Assembly (NCBI RefSeq): GCF_014534685.1
Contig: NZ_JACVVX010000004.1
Coordinates: 310,001 to 374,000 of the forward strand
Direction of reading: 5' to 3'
Origin: Oryzicola mucosus
GTDB taxonomy: Bacteria; Pseudomonadota; Alphaproteobacteria; Rhizobiales; Rhizobiaceae
DNA: 64,000 nucleotides
A program made the translations under genes and the position numbers. Each line of letters opens with the position of its first letter. Position 1 is the first letter of the stretch. Below are positions 49,067 through 57,786 of the stretch, in pieces. Below the pieces are notes generated by a model. That model was not told where the DNA came from. It saw only the letters and a program-made list of their open reading frames with translations, and did not search any database.

Positions 49067-49657
49067 TCAGAAGGGTAAGGTCTTCCACAAAATGCGAAGA
49101 TCAAGGCCGAAAGAGCGGTCACGCACATAGTGCGCGTCGATGGCCGCAAGTCTCTCGGGGTCAGACATATCCACGTTCTGTACCTGCGCCAAGCCTGTGA
49201 TTCCAGGCCGAACCGATAAAGCGCCCTGTTCGCGGCGCAAACGCACGAGAAGGTCCTGCTCGGGCAGGCAAGGACGCGGACCGACGAGGCTCATCTCGCC
49301 CTTGAGAACATTCCACAACTGGGGAAGCTCATCGACCTTGCTGGCGCGAAGATAGCGGCCGACCGTCGTTATCGACGCCACCCCGACCTCGTGGGTTGGG
49401 CGAGACGGCGTGCCGACATGCATGCTTCTCAGCTTTCGGCATTTGAAAAGGCGTCCATCGCGCCCGACCCGCACCTGCGCAAAGACCACGGGACCAGGCG
49501 AGTTGAGCTTCACGGCAAGGCCGGCGATCCCAAGGATCGGCAAGGCGACCAGCCCGCCCAAAAGGCATGCAGCGATATCGATGACGCGCTTCCAGCGATC
49601 ATAGGACCGCGCCCCTGTTGCCAAGGCACCGGACTCCGCCGAGCGGCCCTCGGTCAT
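49067..49657 (-). CDS. Small phosphoglycosyl transferase (initiating sugar transferase)
   Basis: A 196-residue monotopic transferase that loads the first sugar-1-P onto undecaprenyl phosphate. One membrane re-entrant helix lies at about residues 24-48 (RVIDIAACLLGG...). KLRSM, KVDELPQLWNVLKGEMSLVGPRP and RPGITGLAQV are the PglC/WcaJ core. It lacks the large N-terminal membrane part of WcaJ, so it is PglC-sized. It starts 2 bp after the CapD-type gene, which makes 4-keto-6-deoxy sugar nucleotides; a diamino or 6-deoxy amino sugar is thus a likely substrate. Confidence 0.9.
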   Translation of the reverse strand: MTEGRSAESGALATGARSYDRWKRVIDIAACLLGGLVALPILGIAGLAVKLNSPGPVVFAQVRVGRDGRLFKCRKLRSMHVGTPSRPTHEVGVASITTVGRYLRASKVDELPQLWNVLKGEMSLVGPRPCLPEQDLLVRLRREQGALSVRPGITGLAQVQNVDMSDPERLAAIDAHYVRDRSFGLDLRILWKTLPF

Positions 49658-49659
49658 GC

Positions 49660-51522
49660 TTATTGAATCCGCTCAAAAATTAGCTGCCGCATCTTTTCGG
49701 GGCTGCCATCCTTCAAAGCCTCGTCCAGTTCGGACAGCATGCCGGTGATATCCCAGTTATCAAGGCTTTGCCGGCGAGCCTTCTTGATCCGCGGATGATC
49801 GGTGAGCGTCACCCCCGACGGATCGTAGAACAGCTCTTCGTTCAGCTTCTCACCCTCGCTGGCGCCGACGATCTCGATCTCGATCTCGCCTTCGGGATTT
49901 TTGTCCGACCGCACCGACTGTCCGGCCAGCAGAATCATGTTCTCGGCAAGGTCGCGGATGCGTACCGGCTCGCCCATTTCAAGAACGAGGATATCGCCGC
50001 TTTCCGCAAGCGCACTGCCTTGAATGATGAGTTCGGCCGCTTCGCGAATCGACATAAAATAGCGCGTCATATTCTCGTCGGTCAGCGTGACCGGACCGCC
50101 ATTGGCAATCTGCTCCTTGAACAGGGGGACGACGGAGCCGCTCGATCCGAGAACATTGCCGAAGCGAACGGAAGCGAAGCGGTTGGTCCCGCCGGTCTTT
50201 TGTGCATGGATGTCGCCGTAATGCCGAACAATGAGTTCGGACCAGCGCTTGGTCGCGCCCATGATGTTGGTCGGGCGGACCGCCTTATCGGAAGAAATCA
50301 GCACGACGTCGGACACTCCGGTCTCAAGCGCCGCCTCCGCGATGGTGCGGGTGCCCAGAATGTTGTTGCGGACCGCCTCCACGATGTTGGCTTCGACCAG
50401 GCTGACATGCTTATAGGCTGCGCAATGGTAGACTGTGTCGATGCCATAGTCCTGCATCACGCTCTTGAGCAACCGGAAGTCGCAAACCGACCCAAGAACT
50501 GGCACCACCTCACAGAGGTTCAGACGCCTGAGTTCGCGCGAAATCTGGTACATGCCGTGTTCGTTGAGATCGAACAGCACCAGCCGGTTGGGTTTGAAGG
50601 CAGCCGCGATCCGCGCGACCTCCGAGCCGATGGAGCCCGCGGCACCGGCGATGAAGATGTTCTTGCCTTCGATTGCGGCATGCAGGAGTTCAGGATTCGG
50701 CGGAACGGTCGAGCGGCCCAGAATATCCTCGATCTGGATATCGCGGACCATGTTGACCAGATATTTTCCCGAAGCGAGATCGGTGATCGGCGGGAGCACG
50801 CGGATCTTGACCGGGAGGCCGCTGCATTGCTCGATGACGTGGCGCCGGTTTTCGTTGGGCTCCGGCATGGTGATGATGATTTCGCGGATGCCCAGATCGC
50901 GCACCAACTTGTCGATATTATCTGGCGGATAGACGCGCGCGCCCATGATATCGAGGCCATGCAGATTGCGGTCGGCGGTCAAGAACCCCGCCACAACATG
51001 GTCGGTGGTGCTCAACAGAGCGCTGGCGAGTTGGGTCCCGGCATCGCCTGCGCCATAGATCAGCGTCGGGGTCATCCGCTTCCGGCGATCCGGCCCGGAA
51101 GAATACCATTTCAGGCCAAAGCGGCTGCCAACAATGACCACGAAGGCCAGCATCCAGTAGATAACGGCGACCGAGCGCGGCATGCCCTCCAGACCGGTCA
51201 TGCGGGTCAGGAAGGCCAGGGCCACCCAACCCAGCGCTGCAACCGTCACGGCTTTCCAGATGGTCCAGATCGCCCGATCCGGCAGATACCGAAGGACCGC
51301 GCGATACAGCCCGAGCCGCATGAAGATGGGAAAGGCGATGACTGGGGCCGCTACGATCAGCCCGATCTGCTCGGTGTTGGGTACGAAGAAAGTGTTCAGG
51401 CGAATGGAAAAGCTGAGCCAGGCAATCGCGATCAATGCCAGAAAATCGAAACTGACGAGAATGGCTTTTTTCACATCGCGAGACAGCATCAGCATACTGT
51501 CCCGTACCCTATGACCCACCAT
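49660..51522 (-). CDS. Membrane-anchored nucleotide-sugar 4,6-dehydratase (CapD/WbpM family)
   Basis: A 620-residue protein. Four transmembrane helices lie in the first 150 residues; a first Rossmann-like domain (LIYGAGDAGTQLASALL) is followed by the catalytic SDR domain with FIAGAAGSIGSEVAR. Its active-site region has VLISSDKAVRPTNIMGATKR; in the WbpM group the usual Tyr is replaced by Met, as seen here (NIMGATK). It converts UDP-GlcNAc to UDP-4-keto-6-deoxy-GlcNAc. A start at 51495 (MLMLSRD) is a good alternative. First gene of the pair with the phosphoglycosyl transferase. Confidence 0.92.
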   Translation of the reverse strand: MVGHRVRDSMLMLSRDVKKAILVSFDFLALIAIAWLSFSIRLNTFFVPNTEQIGLIVAAPVIAFPIFMRLGLYRAVLRYLPDRAIWTIWKAVTVAALGWVALAFLTRMTGLEGMPRSVAVIYWMLAFVVIVGSRFGLKWYSSGPDRRKRMTPTLIYGAGDAGTQLASALLSTTDHVVAGFLTADRNLHGLDIMGARVYPPDNIDKLVRDLGIREIIITMPEPNENRRHVIEQCSGLPVKIRVLPPITDLASGKYLVNMVRDIQIEDILGRSTVPPNPELLHAAIEGKNIFIAGAAGSIGSEVARIAAAFKPNRLVLFDLNEHGMYQISRELRRLNLCEVVPVLGSVCDFRLLKSVMQDYGIDTVYHCAAYKHVSLVEANIVEAVRNNILGTRTIAEAALETGVSDVVLISSDKAVRPTNIMGATKRWSELIVRHYGDIHAQKTGGTNRFASVRFGNVLGSSGSVVPLFKEQIANGGPVTLTDENMTRYFMSIREAAELIIQGSALAESGDILVLEMGEPVRIRDLAENMILLAGQSVRSDKNPEGEIEIEIVGASEGEKLNEELFYDPSGVTLTDHPRIKKARRQSLDNWDITGMLSELDEALKDGSPEKMRQLIFERIQ

Positions 51523-51835
51523 CCCTAACGTATCCGCGCAAACCCATCCGAAGCCACACGCACGTTTTCACCAGACGAGCTCGAAAACAAGCTATATCCG
51601 GTCACAATTCGTGCCTGAACCGCGGCAGTGCGATACACAGTGGTCATCAGGGGTGATTCTGGAGCATTTCAAGATACTGTGCATAGCGCCTTAGATGGTC
51701 CGAGAACAGGACATTCTCTTTTCTGTTGCTCCAGCTAAGCCGTTTGTTTTTGTCGCATAAATGAAATATTGCGAAAATCGACCGAGGAAACCGAACTGGT
51801 AACATTCCATTGGAACGGCGACGGAGGGTTAAAGA
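51523..51835. other. Divergent intergenic region between CapD-type gene and galE
   Basis: 313 bp without a supportable gene. It must hold the outward promoters of both flanking genes. The galE side is A/T-rich (51740-51780). No clear operator or palindrome was found. Confidence 0.6.
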
Positions 51836-52822
51836 TTGGCAGTTCTCGTGACGGGCGGCGCCGGCTACATCGGCAGCCACATGGTTTGGAAGCTTCTCGA
51901 CGAGGGTGAGGAGGTTGTCGTCGTCGACAGGCTCAGCACGGGATTCGATTGGGCTTTGCCCGCTGAAGTCGAGCTGGTCGTTGCCGATATCGCCGACCAG
52001 GAGGTGATCGAGGAGGTCATCCGCCGCCGCAAGGTCGATGCGATCGTGCATTTCGCCGGCTCGATCATCGTGCCCGAATCCGTTGCCGACCCGCTGTCCT
52101 ACTATCTCAACAACACCGTCAAATCGCGCAGCCTGATCGAATCGGCGGTGCGCGGCGGCGTGGAAAACTTCATCTTCTCCTCGACCGCCGCCGTCTATGG
52201 CAGCGCCGAGCAGAACCCGGTGCCCGAGACCGCACCGCTGCTGCCGGAATCGCCCTACGGCACGTCGAAGCTGATGACCGAACTGATGCTGCGCGACACA
52301 GCGGCGGCGCATGATTTCCATTTCACCGCGCTGCGCTACTTCAACGTGTCGGGCGCCGACCCGAAAATGCGGACCGGCCAATCGACGAAGGGAGCAACCC
52401 ATCTGATCAAGGTCGCCTCCGAGACGGCCACCGGCAAGCGGCCCTATATGGAGGTCTATGGGACGGACTATCCGACGCCGGACGGCACCTGCGTGCGCGA
52501 CTACATCCATGTCTGGGATCTGGCCGGAGCCCATCATTTGGCGCTGAAACGCCTGCGGCAGGGTGGTGAAAACCTCATTGCCAATTGCGGCTATGGAATA
52601 GGATACTCCGTCAACGAGGTGATCGAGGCTGTGAAACGCGTGGTCGGCCACGACTTCGAAGTGAGGGTTGGCGGGCGCCGTGCCGGCGATGCCGTGTCGA
52701 TCGTCGCCAATTCCGACCGTGCAAAAAGTGAACTTGGCTGGGTCCCGGAACTGGACAATCTGGACAAGATCGTTTCCCATGCCCTGGAATGGGAAGAAAT
52801 TCTCAAGCGGAAGAACAACTGA
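51836..52822 (+). CDS. galE: UDP-glucose 4-epimerase
   Basis: Interconverts UDP-glucose and UDP-galactose for surface glycans. 328 residues, an extended SDR: VLVTGGAGYIGSH at residues 3-15, SSTAAVYG, and the catalytic SPYGTSK (Tyr, Lys). It ends with WVPELDNLDKIVSHALEWE. The start is TTG at 51836, with GGAGGG 7 nt upstream; no ATG lies before the NAD motif, so the TTG is well supported. Followed by a glycosyltransferase on the same strand. Confidence 0.94.
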   Translation: MAVLVTGGAGYIGSHMVWKLLDEGEEVVVVDRLSTGFDWALPAEVELVVADIADQEVIEEVIRRRKVDAIVHFAGSIIVPESVADPLSYYLNNTVKSRSLIESAVRGGVENFIFSSTAAVYGSAEQNPVPETAPLLPESPYGTSKLMTELMLRDTAAAHDFHFTALRYFNVSGADPKMRTGQSTKGATHLIKVASETATGKRPYMEVYGTDYPTPDGTCVRDYIHVWDLAGAHHLALKRLRQGGENLIANCGYGIGYSVNEVIEAVKRVVGHDFEVRVGGRRAGDAVSIVANSDRAKSELGWVPELDNLDKIVSHALEWEEILKRKNN

Positions 52823-52955
52823 GTACTGTCTTCTCGACGCAATAGAGGGCCGCGACCCCCCAAAAGGCAGCGGATACGTGACCATTTTTCGAACCAACAC
52901 AAGCTCGAAAACTTCGTTGGACGCCGGTGTCTGGCAGACCGCCGGAACAGGCAAC

Positions 52956-53927
52956 ATGAAGATCGCCTCGGCCTCGAACGACCCAGACGCCGCCCAGCAT
53001 GCACCGACCGACACGGTCGCAATCATGCTGGGCACGTTCGATGGCGGCCGGTTTCTCGAGAAGCAGTTGCGGACCTTGGCGGAACAAAGCCATCGTTCCA
53101 TCGACCTGTGGGTCTCCGATGACGGTTCGACGGACGGTTCGATCGAAATCCTGAGCCGATTCGAAAAGCACTGGGACCGAGGCGTTTTTCATCTGCTGAA
53201 CGGTCCCGCTCTGGGGTTCGCGGAAAACTATCGCTTTCTCATTACGAATCCCGACATCGACGCGACCTATTACGCGTTCTGCGATCAGGACGACATCTGG
53301 GACCCGGACAAGCTCGAAGTGGCAGTAGCCTGGCTGTCCTCGCAGGATCCCGCCGTGCCGGCGCTTTATTGCTCCCGCACCCGCACGATCGACGAAGAAG
53401 ACCACGACATCGGCTATTCCTCGTTGTTCGAGAACAATCCAAATTTTCGCAACGCCATCGTGCAGAGCATCGCCGGCGGCAACACCATGGTTATGAACCG
53501 CGCCGCACGCGATATTGTCGCTGAAGCTTCCCGGCGCACGAGCTTCGTCAGCCATGACTGGTGGAGCTACATGATCGTCAGCGGCGTCGGCGGCACCGTG
53601 CATTACTCGGCCACGCCGCATATCGGCTATCGCCAGCATCAGGACAATATCGCCGGCGCCAACACCTCGCTCAGCGCGCGGCTGCAGCGATATTCCTTTC
53701 TGATCCAAGGCGGCTTCTCCCAATGGACGGAAACCAATCTCGCCGGGCTGAACCTGTGCCGGGATTTGCTGACGCCGGATGCCCGCGACGTGCTCCGGGA
53801 GGTGGAACTGGCGCGTAGCCGCAGCATCCTCACCCGCCTGACCCATCTTCGGCGCTCGGGCGCCTACCGGCAATCCGCCGGCGGCCATCTCGGCCTGTAT
53901 CTTGCCTGCCTTCTCGGCAAGCTCTAG
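52956..53927 (+). CDS. Glycosyltransferase family 2
   Basis: A 323-residue GT-A enzyme. TVAIMLGTFDGGRFLEKQLRTLAEQ starts the domain near residue 20, VSDDGSTDGSIEI binds nucleotide, and FCDQDDIWDPDKL is the metal/acceptor motif, of the rhamnosyl/alpha-L-Rha or galactosyl type. The ATG at 52956 is preferred; a GTG at 52878 would add 26 residues, and the open frame continues further up into galE without support. Its closeness to galE suggests galactose transfer, which is inference. Confidence 0.88.
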   Translation: MKIASASNDPDAAQHAPTDTVAIMLGTFDGGRFLEKQLRTLAEQSHRSIDLWVSDDGSTDGSIEILSRFEKHWDRGVFHLLNGPALGFAENYRFLITNPDIDATYYAFCDQDDIWDPDKLEVAVAWLSSQDPAVPALYCSRTRTIDEEDHDIGYSSLFENNPNFRNAIVQSIAGGNTMVMNRAARDIVAEASRRTSFVSHDWWSYMIVSGVGGTVHYSATPHIGYRQHQDNIAGANTSLSARLQRYSFLIQGGFSQWTETNLAGLNLCRDLLTPDARDVLREVELARSRSILTRLTHLRRSGAYRQSAGGHLGLYLACLLGKL

Positions 53928-53984
53928 GACCAATCGACATCAGGGATCGGGCAGGAGTCGGCGCAATCGGGTGCCTGAGAAGGG

Positions 53985-54890
53985 ATGGAACGGATGGACT
54001 TCAACATGACTTTCGAGCCCGAATACGGACGCCCTGTAAAGGTTGCCGAAGGCGTGCACCGCATCACCGCCAACAACCCGAGCCCGTTCACCTTCCACGG
54101 CACGAATTCCTATCTGATCGGCCAGGATACGGTCGCAATCCTCGATCCGGGACCGGAGAATGACGAGCATCTCGATGCCTTGCTGAAAGCCATCGATGGC
54201 AGGCCGGTCAGCCACATCTTCGTCAGCCATACCCATCGCGATCACTCTCCGCTGTCGCGGCGGCTGAAACACGCCACCGGCGCTCCGCTGCTGGCGCAGG
54301 GACCCGACCGGCCGCGCTTTGGCGGTGTCGACATGCCGGGCGCTCTCGATGCGAGCGGCGATCCGGACTTCGTCCCCGACGTCGTTCTGGCTGACGGCGA
54401 GGTGGTCGACGGCGATGGCTGGTCGATCCGTACCGTGTTGACGCCCGGCCACGCCTCCAATCATGCCGCCTTTGCCCTTGAAGGAACCGGCGCGCTGTTT
54501 TCGGCCGATCATGTGATGGCCTGGTCGACATCGGTCGTCGCCCCTCCGGACGGGTCGATGACCGATTACATGGCATCGCTGGACAAGCTGATCGAGCGCG
54601 ACGACACGCTGCTGCTGCCAGGGCATGGCGGCGCGGTGGCCAATCCGCGCGCCTTCATGCGCGGGCTGAAGTCGCACCGCAAGATGCGCGAACGGGCAAT
54701 CATCGAGCGGCTGCGCACGGGGGATCGGCTTATCCCCGAGATCGTCAAGGCGATTTATCGCGAGACCGACCCGAAGCTGCATGGCGCAGCGGCGCTCTCA
54801 GTGCTGGCGCATATCGAGGATCTGGTGAATCGAGGCATCGTCGTCCATGAGGGCAGACTCTGGCTCGACGGCGTTTTCTCGCTGGCCTGA
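53985..54890 (+). CDS. Metallo-beta-lactamase-fold hydrolase (LACTB2-like)
   Basis: A 301-residue (or 298 from ATG 53994) zinc hydrolase. The zinc motif VSHTHRDHSPLSRRLK (HxHxDH) is near residue 82, and LTPGHASNHAAFAL plus FSADHVMAW supply the further ligands. The C-terminal helix domain with HKMRERAIIERL and HLEDLVNRGIV-like text resembles human LACTB2, an RNA endonuclease/hydrolase; the bacterial role is not known. AAGGG lies just before the start. It is not obviously linked to its neighbours. Confidence 0.87.
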   Translation: MERMDFNMTFEPEYGRPVKVAEGVHRITANNPSPFTFHGTNSYLIGQDTVAILDPGPENDEHLDALLKAIDGRPVSHIFVSHTHRDHSPLSRRLKHATGAPLLAQGPDRPRFGGVDMPGALDASGDPDFVPDVVLADGEVVDGDGWSIRTVLTPGHASNHAAFALEGTGALFSADHVMAWSTSVVAPPDGSMTDYMASLDKLIERDDTLLLPGHGGAVANPRAFMRGLKSHRKMRERAIIERLRTGDRLIPEIVKAIYRETDPKLHGAAALSVLAHIEDLVNRGIVVHEGRLWLDGVFSLA

Positions 54891-54936
54891 GCCGCGGGCA
54901 AAGGCAGTCAGAGGCCTGGCAGCATGGACTTGAAAC

Positions 54937-55743
54937 TCAATCCTGAGGATCGGCGGTCCCGGTTTTAACCGCGACATCCTGGTCAAGGTCAGCCAGAAAC
55001 GACGCGATGCGCGCCGCATTGTCGCCGAGGTCGTGACGGCCGTAGCGCGAGGCGGAGCGCATATCGACATAAGTCGCCTCGCCGTCATCTGTGACGCGGA
55101 CGGAAACATCGGCAAGCAGCGCCAGAATCAGGGTTCTGGCCGTGGCTTCGAGCGTGACCGGCTGGCCGGGCACCGCCGCAGGCACACGCGACCTCGCCCT
55201 CCAACCCTTCTTCCTGATCAGTCCGTCGACCAGTTCCAGCGTCTTTTCCATCGGCAGTTCATAACGCCTTCCCGTCATGTCGGGATAGGCATTGAGTTGA
55301 AGCAGCGCCGTGCCAAGCGTCGGCTCCGTGACGCGGCTCATCGCGCCGGTTCGGTCACCAGCCGCCAACGGCATCAGCGGCGGGCTTTCAAGGTCGGTCG
55401 TCACATTGGTCAGCATCGGCAAGGTCAGGAAATAGTAGCCGGCCATGCCATAGGGCGTCAGCACGATTGCGCCGAGCAGGAGTGCGGCGAGCACGGACCG
55501 TCCGCCCTCCCCGCCCAGCCGCCATATCAGCGAAAAGGCGAGGCCTGCCAGCAGGATAGCGAGCGCGGCCAAGAGCGGCACCAAGCCCAGGACCCACAGG
55601 AACGCTTCCGTCTCAAGCGAAAACCAGCGATGCGCGACGACAGCCGTGATGCCGAGCACGAGAGCGAAAAACGCGGTCGCACGCGCCAGCGCTGCCGAAA
55701 AAGGCGGCTTGGGTTCCACAAAGGTGCGCTGTGCAACTGCCAT
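54937..55743 (-). CDS. Membrane protein with DUF1499 domain
   Basis: A 268-residue inner-membrane protein. Three transmembrane helices span about residues 20-40, 48-70 and 85-105, followed by a soluble DUF1499 domain containing YPDMTGRRYELPMEKTLELV and VDMRSASRYGRHDLGDNAARI. DUF1499 proteins are widespread and uncharacterised. The protein is encoded alone, convergent with the metallo-hydrolase. Confidence 0.85.
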   Translation of the reverse strand: MAVAQRTFVEPKPPFSAALARATAFFALVLGITAVVAHRWFSLETEAFLWVLGLVPLLAALAILLAGLAFSLIWRLGGEGGRSVLAALLLGAIVLTPYGMAGYYFLTLPMLTNVTTDLESPPLMPLAAGDRTGAMSRVTEPTLGTALLQLNAYPDMTGRRYELPMEKTLELVDGLIRKKGWRARSRVPAAVPGQPVTLEATARTLILALLADVSVRVTDDGEATYVDMRSASRYGRHDLGDNAARIASFLADLDQDVAVKTGTADPQD

Positions 55744-55910
55744 TCAGTCCGGCTTCTCCAGCACGGTTTTCGGATCCGCGACCTTCGGGAACGTCCGATG
55801 TCCACGATGCCACCGTTAAACCGGATTCGACGGCGGGAAGAAAGAGCGCGATGCGTCTTCGTCCCGCCGAAACAGATGCCGGAGGCGGATATGGCTAATG
55901 ACATGCGAAC

Positions 55911-55949
55911 GGCCTTGGCCGCGGGAACATTCACCCCGCAGCCAAGGCC
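55911..55949 (-). terminator. Strong hairpin downstream of the RTX gene
   Basis: Arms GGCCTTGGC-C-GCGGG and CCCGC-A-GCCAAGGCC pair over 14 bp with one mismatch around a 9-nt loop, starting 20 bp past the RTX stop. There is no T run, so it may be a mRNA-end stabiliser or a factor-aided terminator. Confidence 0.6.
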
Positions 55950-55968
55950 CGCCAAGCGGGGACGCACA

Positions 55969-57633
55969 TCAGACCACGATGAAGTCCTGGTAGGTCACGG
56001 CGGCCTTGTTATCGAGAACGGCAAACAACACCGGCGCATAGGTCGAGCCCGAGCCGTCGCGGTCGAAATACAGTTCGCCCGTGTCCGTCTCGTAAATGAT
56101 GCGGTCCGACGCATCGCCGGCCAGGCCGGTCGTGTTCGACCGGAACGCTGCCGAGGACAGCCCGCCCGTCGAAAGGCCGATGAAAACTGCGTTTTCCAGA
56201 CGGATCGTATCGTCCACCGCGGAAAAATCGCTGATATGATCGACATTCGACGCGCCCAGCAACTGGTCGAACACGAAGGTGTCCGCGCCGCCCTTGCCCG
56301 CCAGCGTATCGTTGCCGAGCATGCCGTTCAGGACGTTGTTGCCATTGTTGCCGTCGAGCAGGTTGGCTGTCTTGTTGCCGGTGGCGTTGGTGTTGTCGGT
56401 TCCGACCAGATCGAGCGTTTCGACATAACGACCGGCGAGCGTGTAGCTGACGGTCGATATGACCTTGTCGGTGCCTTCGCCGTTCGCTTCCACGACATTA
56501 TCGCCGGCATTGTCGACATAGTAGGTGTCGTTGCCGGCATGGCCGGCCAGCGTATCCGCGCCGGCCTTGCCGTCCAAGGTGTTGTTGCCCGCATTGCCGT
56601 TGATGACGTTGACCAGCGCGTTGCCGGTGCCCTTGAGGCTGGACGAACCGGTCAGTGTCAGGTTCTCGTGGTAGCCACCGAGCACATAAGAAACCGAGGC
56701 GCGGACAAGGTCGACGCCGTCGTCGTAATAGTCCCACTGAAAGCTGTCGCCCACGCCGAAGACATAGGTGTCGTTGCCGCCGCTGGAACAGCGGTAGATT
56801 TCGGCACCTGAGCCGCCATCGAACAGGTCGTCGCCTTCGCCGCCGAACAGGAAGTCATCGCCGGTGCCACCATAGAGACGGTCGTTGCCGACATAACCGG
56901 TCAGCTTGTCATTGCCGCCCTCGCCGTAGAGGACATCGTCGCCGTCCCCCTCGGCGGTGGCATAATAACCGCCGCCGTCCATGGTGTCGTCACCGTCGCC
57001 ACCTTTCAGGACGTCGCTGCCATTGCCACCGTCCATATCGTCGGCACCGCCGCCGCCGAAAAGCTGGTCTGCGTCCTCGCCTCCGTCCAGCGTATCGGCA
57101 CCGTTGCTGCCATAGAGGCGGTCGTCGCCGGCGCCGCCGAACAGCGTGTTCCCGGTGGTCTCGGCCAGGGTGTTGTTCTCCAGGCCGGCCCAGAGCACAT
57201 CCTTGCCGGTGCCGCCGCGCAACGTGTCGGAGCCGATGCCGCCGACGAGAAGATCGTCGTCCGACCCGCCGTCGAGAATGTCGTTGCCGGCCTGTCCGTA
57301 GAGGCGGTCGTTGCCGGCCTCGCCATACAGCGTATCGGAGCCGCCGTCCCCGCTGGTTTCCCAGTTCGGATCGTCGGTCCCGGCATCGCCATAGATGAAG
57401 TCGTTGCCGGCGCCGCCATAGGCCTGGTCGCCCTCGGCGTAATCGACGCCATCATAATAGATGTCGCCGAAAATGATGTCGTTTCCGCCATGTCCGCGCA
57501 GCGCGCCCTGAAAATTCGCCGTATCGACATCCGCTGAATTGTCGTAGCTGCCGTCACCGAGCACGATCGCCGTGCCCCATAGCGTATCGTTACCGGAACC
57601 GCCGGTTATATTGCCATTGGGATTTCTCGCCAT
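55969..57633 (-). CDS. RTX calcium-binding protein (hemolysin-type repeats), probably secreted
   Basis: A 554-residue, acidic, Gly/Asp-rich protein. No signal peptide is seen. Residues about 10-290 contain many nonapeptides of the GGxGxDxLx type (for example GGAGNDFIYG, GGTGDDFLFGG), which form calcium-filled beta-rolls; residues 330-480 have a second, irregular set separated by HENLTLTG and VETLDLVG segments. The last 60 residues (YFDRDGSGS...YQDFIVV) fit a type I C-terminal secretion signal. No catalytic domain is recognised, so it may be a surface or biofilm adhesin. No type I exporter is present in the window. GAGGAAAG precedes the ATG. Confidence 0.88.
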   Translation of the reverse strand: MARNPNGNITGGSGNDTLWGTAIVLGDGSYDNSADVDTANFQGALRGHGGNDIIFGDIYYDGVDYAEGDQAYGGAGNDFIYGDAGTDDPNWETSGDGGSDTLYGEAGNDRLYGQAGNDILDGGSDDDLLVGGIGSDTLRGGTGKDVLWAGLENNTLAETTGNTLFGGAGDDRLYGSNGADTLDGGEDADQLFGGGGADDMDGGNGSDVLKGGDGDDTMDGGGYYATAEGDGDDVLYGEGGNDKLTGYVGNDRLYGGTGDDFLFGGEGDDLFDGGSGAEIYRCSSGGNDTYVFGVGDSFQWDYYDDGVDLVRASVSYVLGGYHENLTLTGSSSLKGTGNALVNVINGNAGNNTLDGKAGADTLAGHAGNDTYYVDNAGDNVVEANGEGTDKVISTVSYTLAGRYVETLDLVGTDNTNATGNKTANLLDGNNGNNVLNGMLGNDTLAGKGGADTFVFDQLLGASNVDHISDFSAVDDTIRLENAVFIGLSTGGLSSAAFRSNTTGLAGDASDRIIYETDTGELYFDRDGSGSTYAPVLFAVLDNKAAVTYQDFIVV

Positions 57634-57786
57634 CTTTCCTCATCCTCGCGAAGAAGGTCGTTCGGCCCAACGATCATTCGGCACAGCCAAAAGCTGTCCC
57701 GGCCCTGAAGGCACGGCACGGTACATCAACGCCCGATCCGAAGTCCAGACGGGCGCCAGCCTATGCGAACCAGGGGCGCCGGGATG

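Noticed and set aside
56655-57398. Arg-rich 247-codon frame on the plus strand within the RTX gene
   Set aside because: It is the complement of the Gly/Asp repeat DNA; repetitive Arg/His text with no start context.
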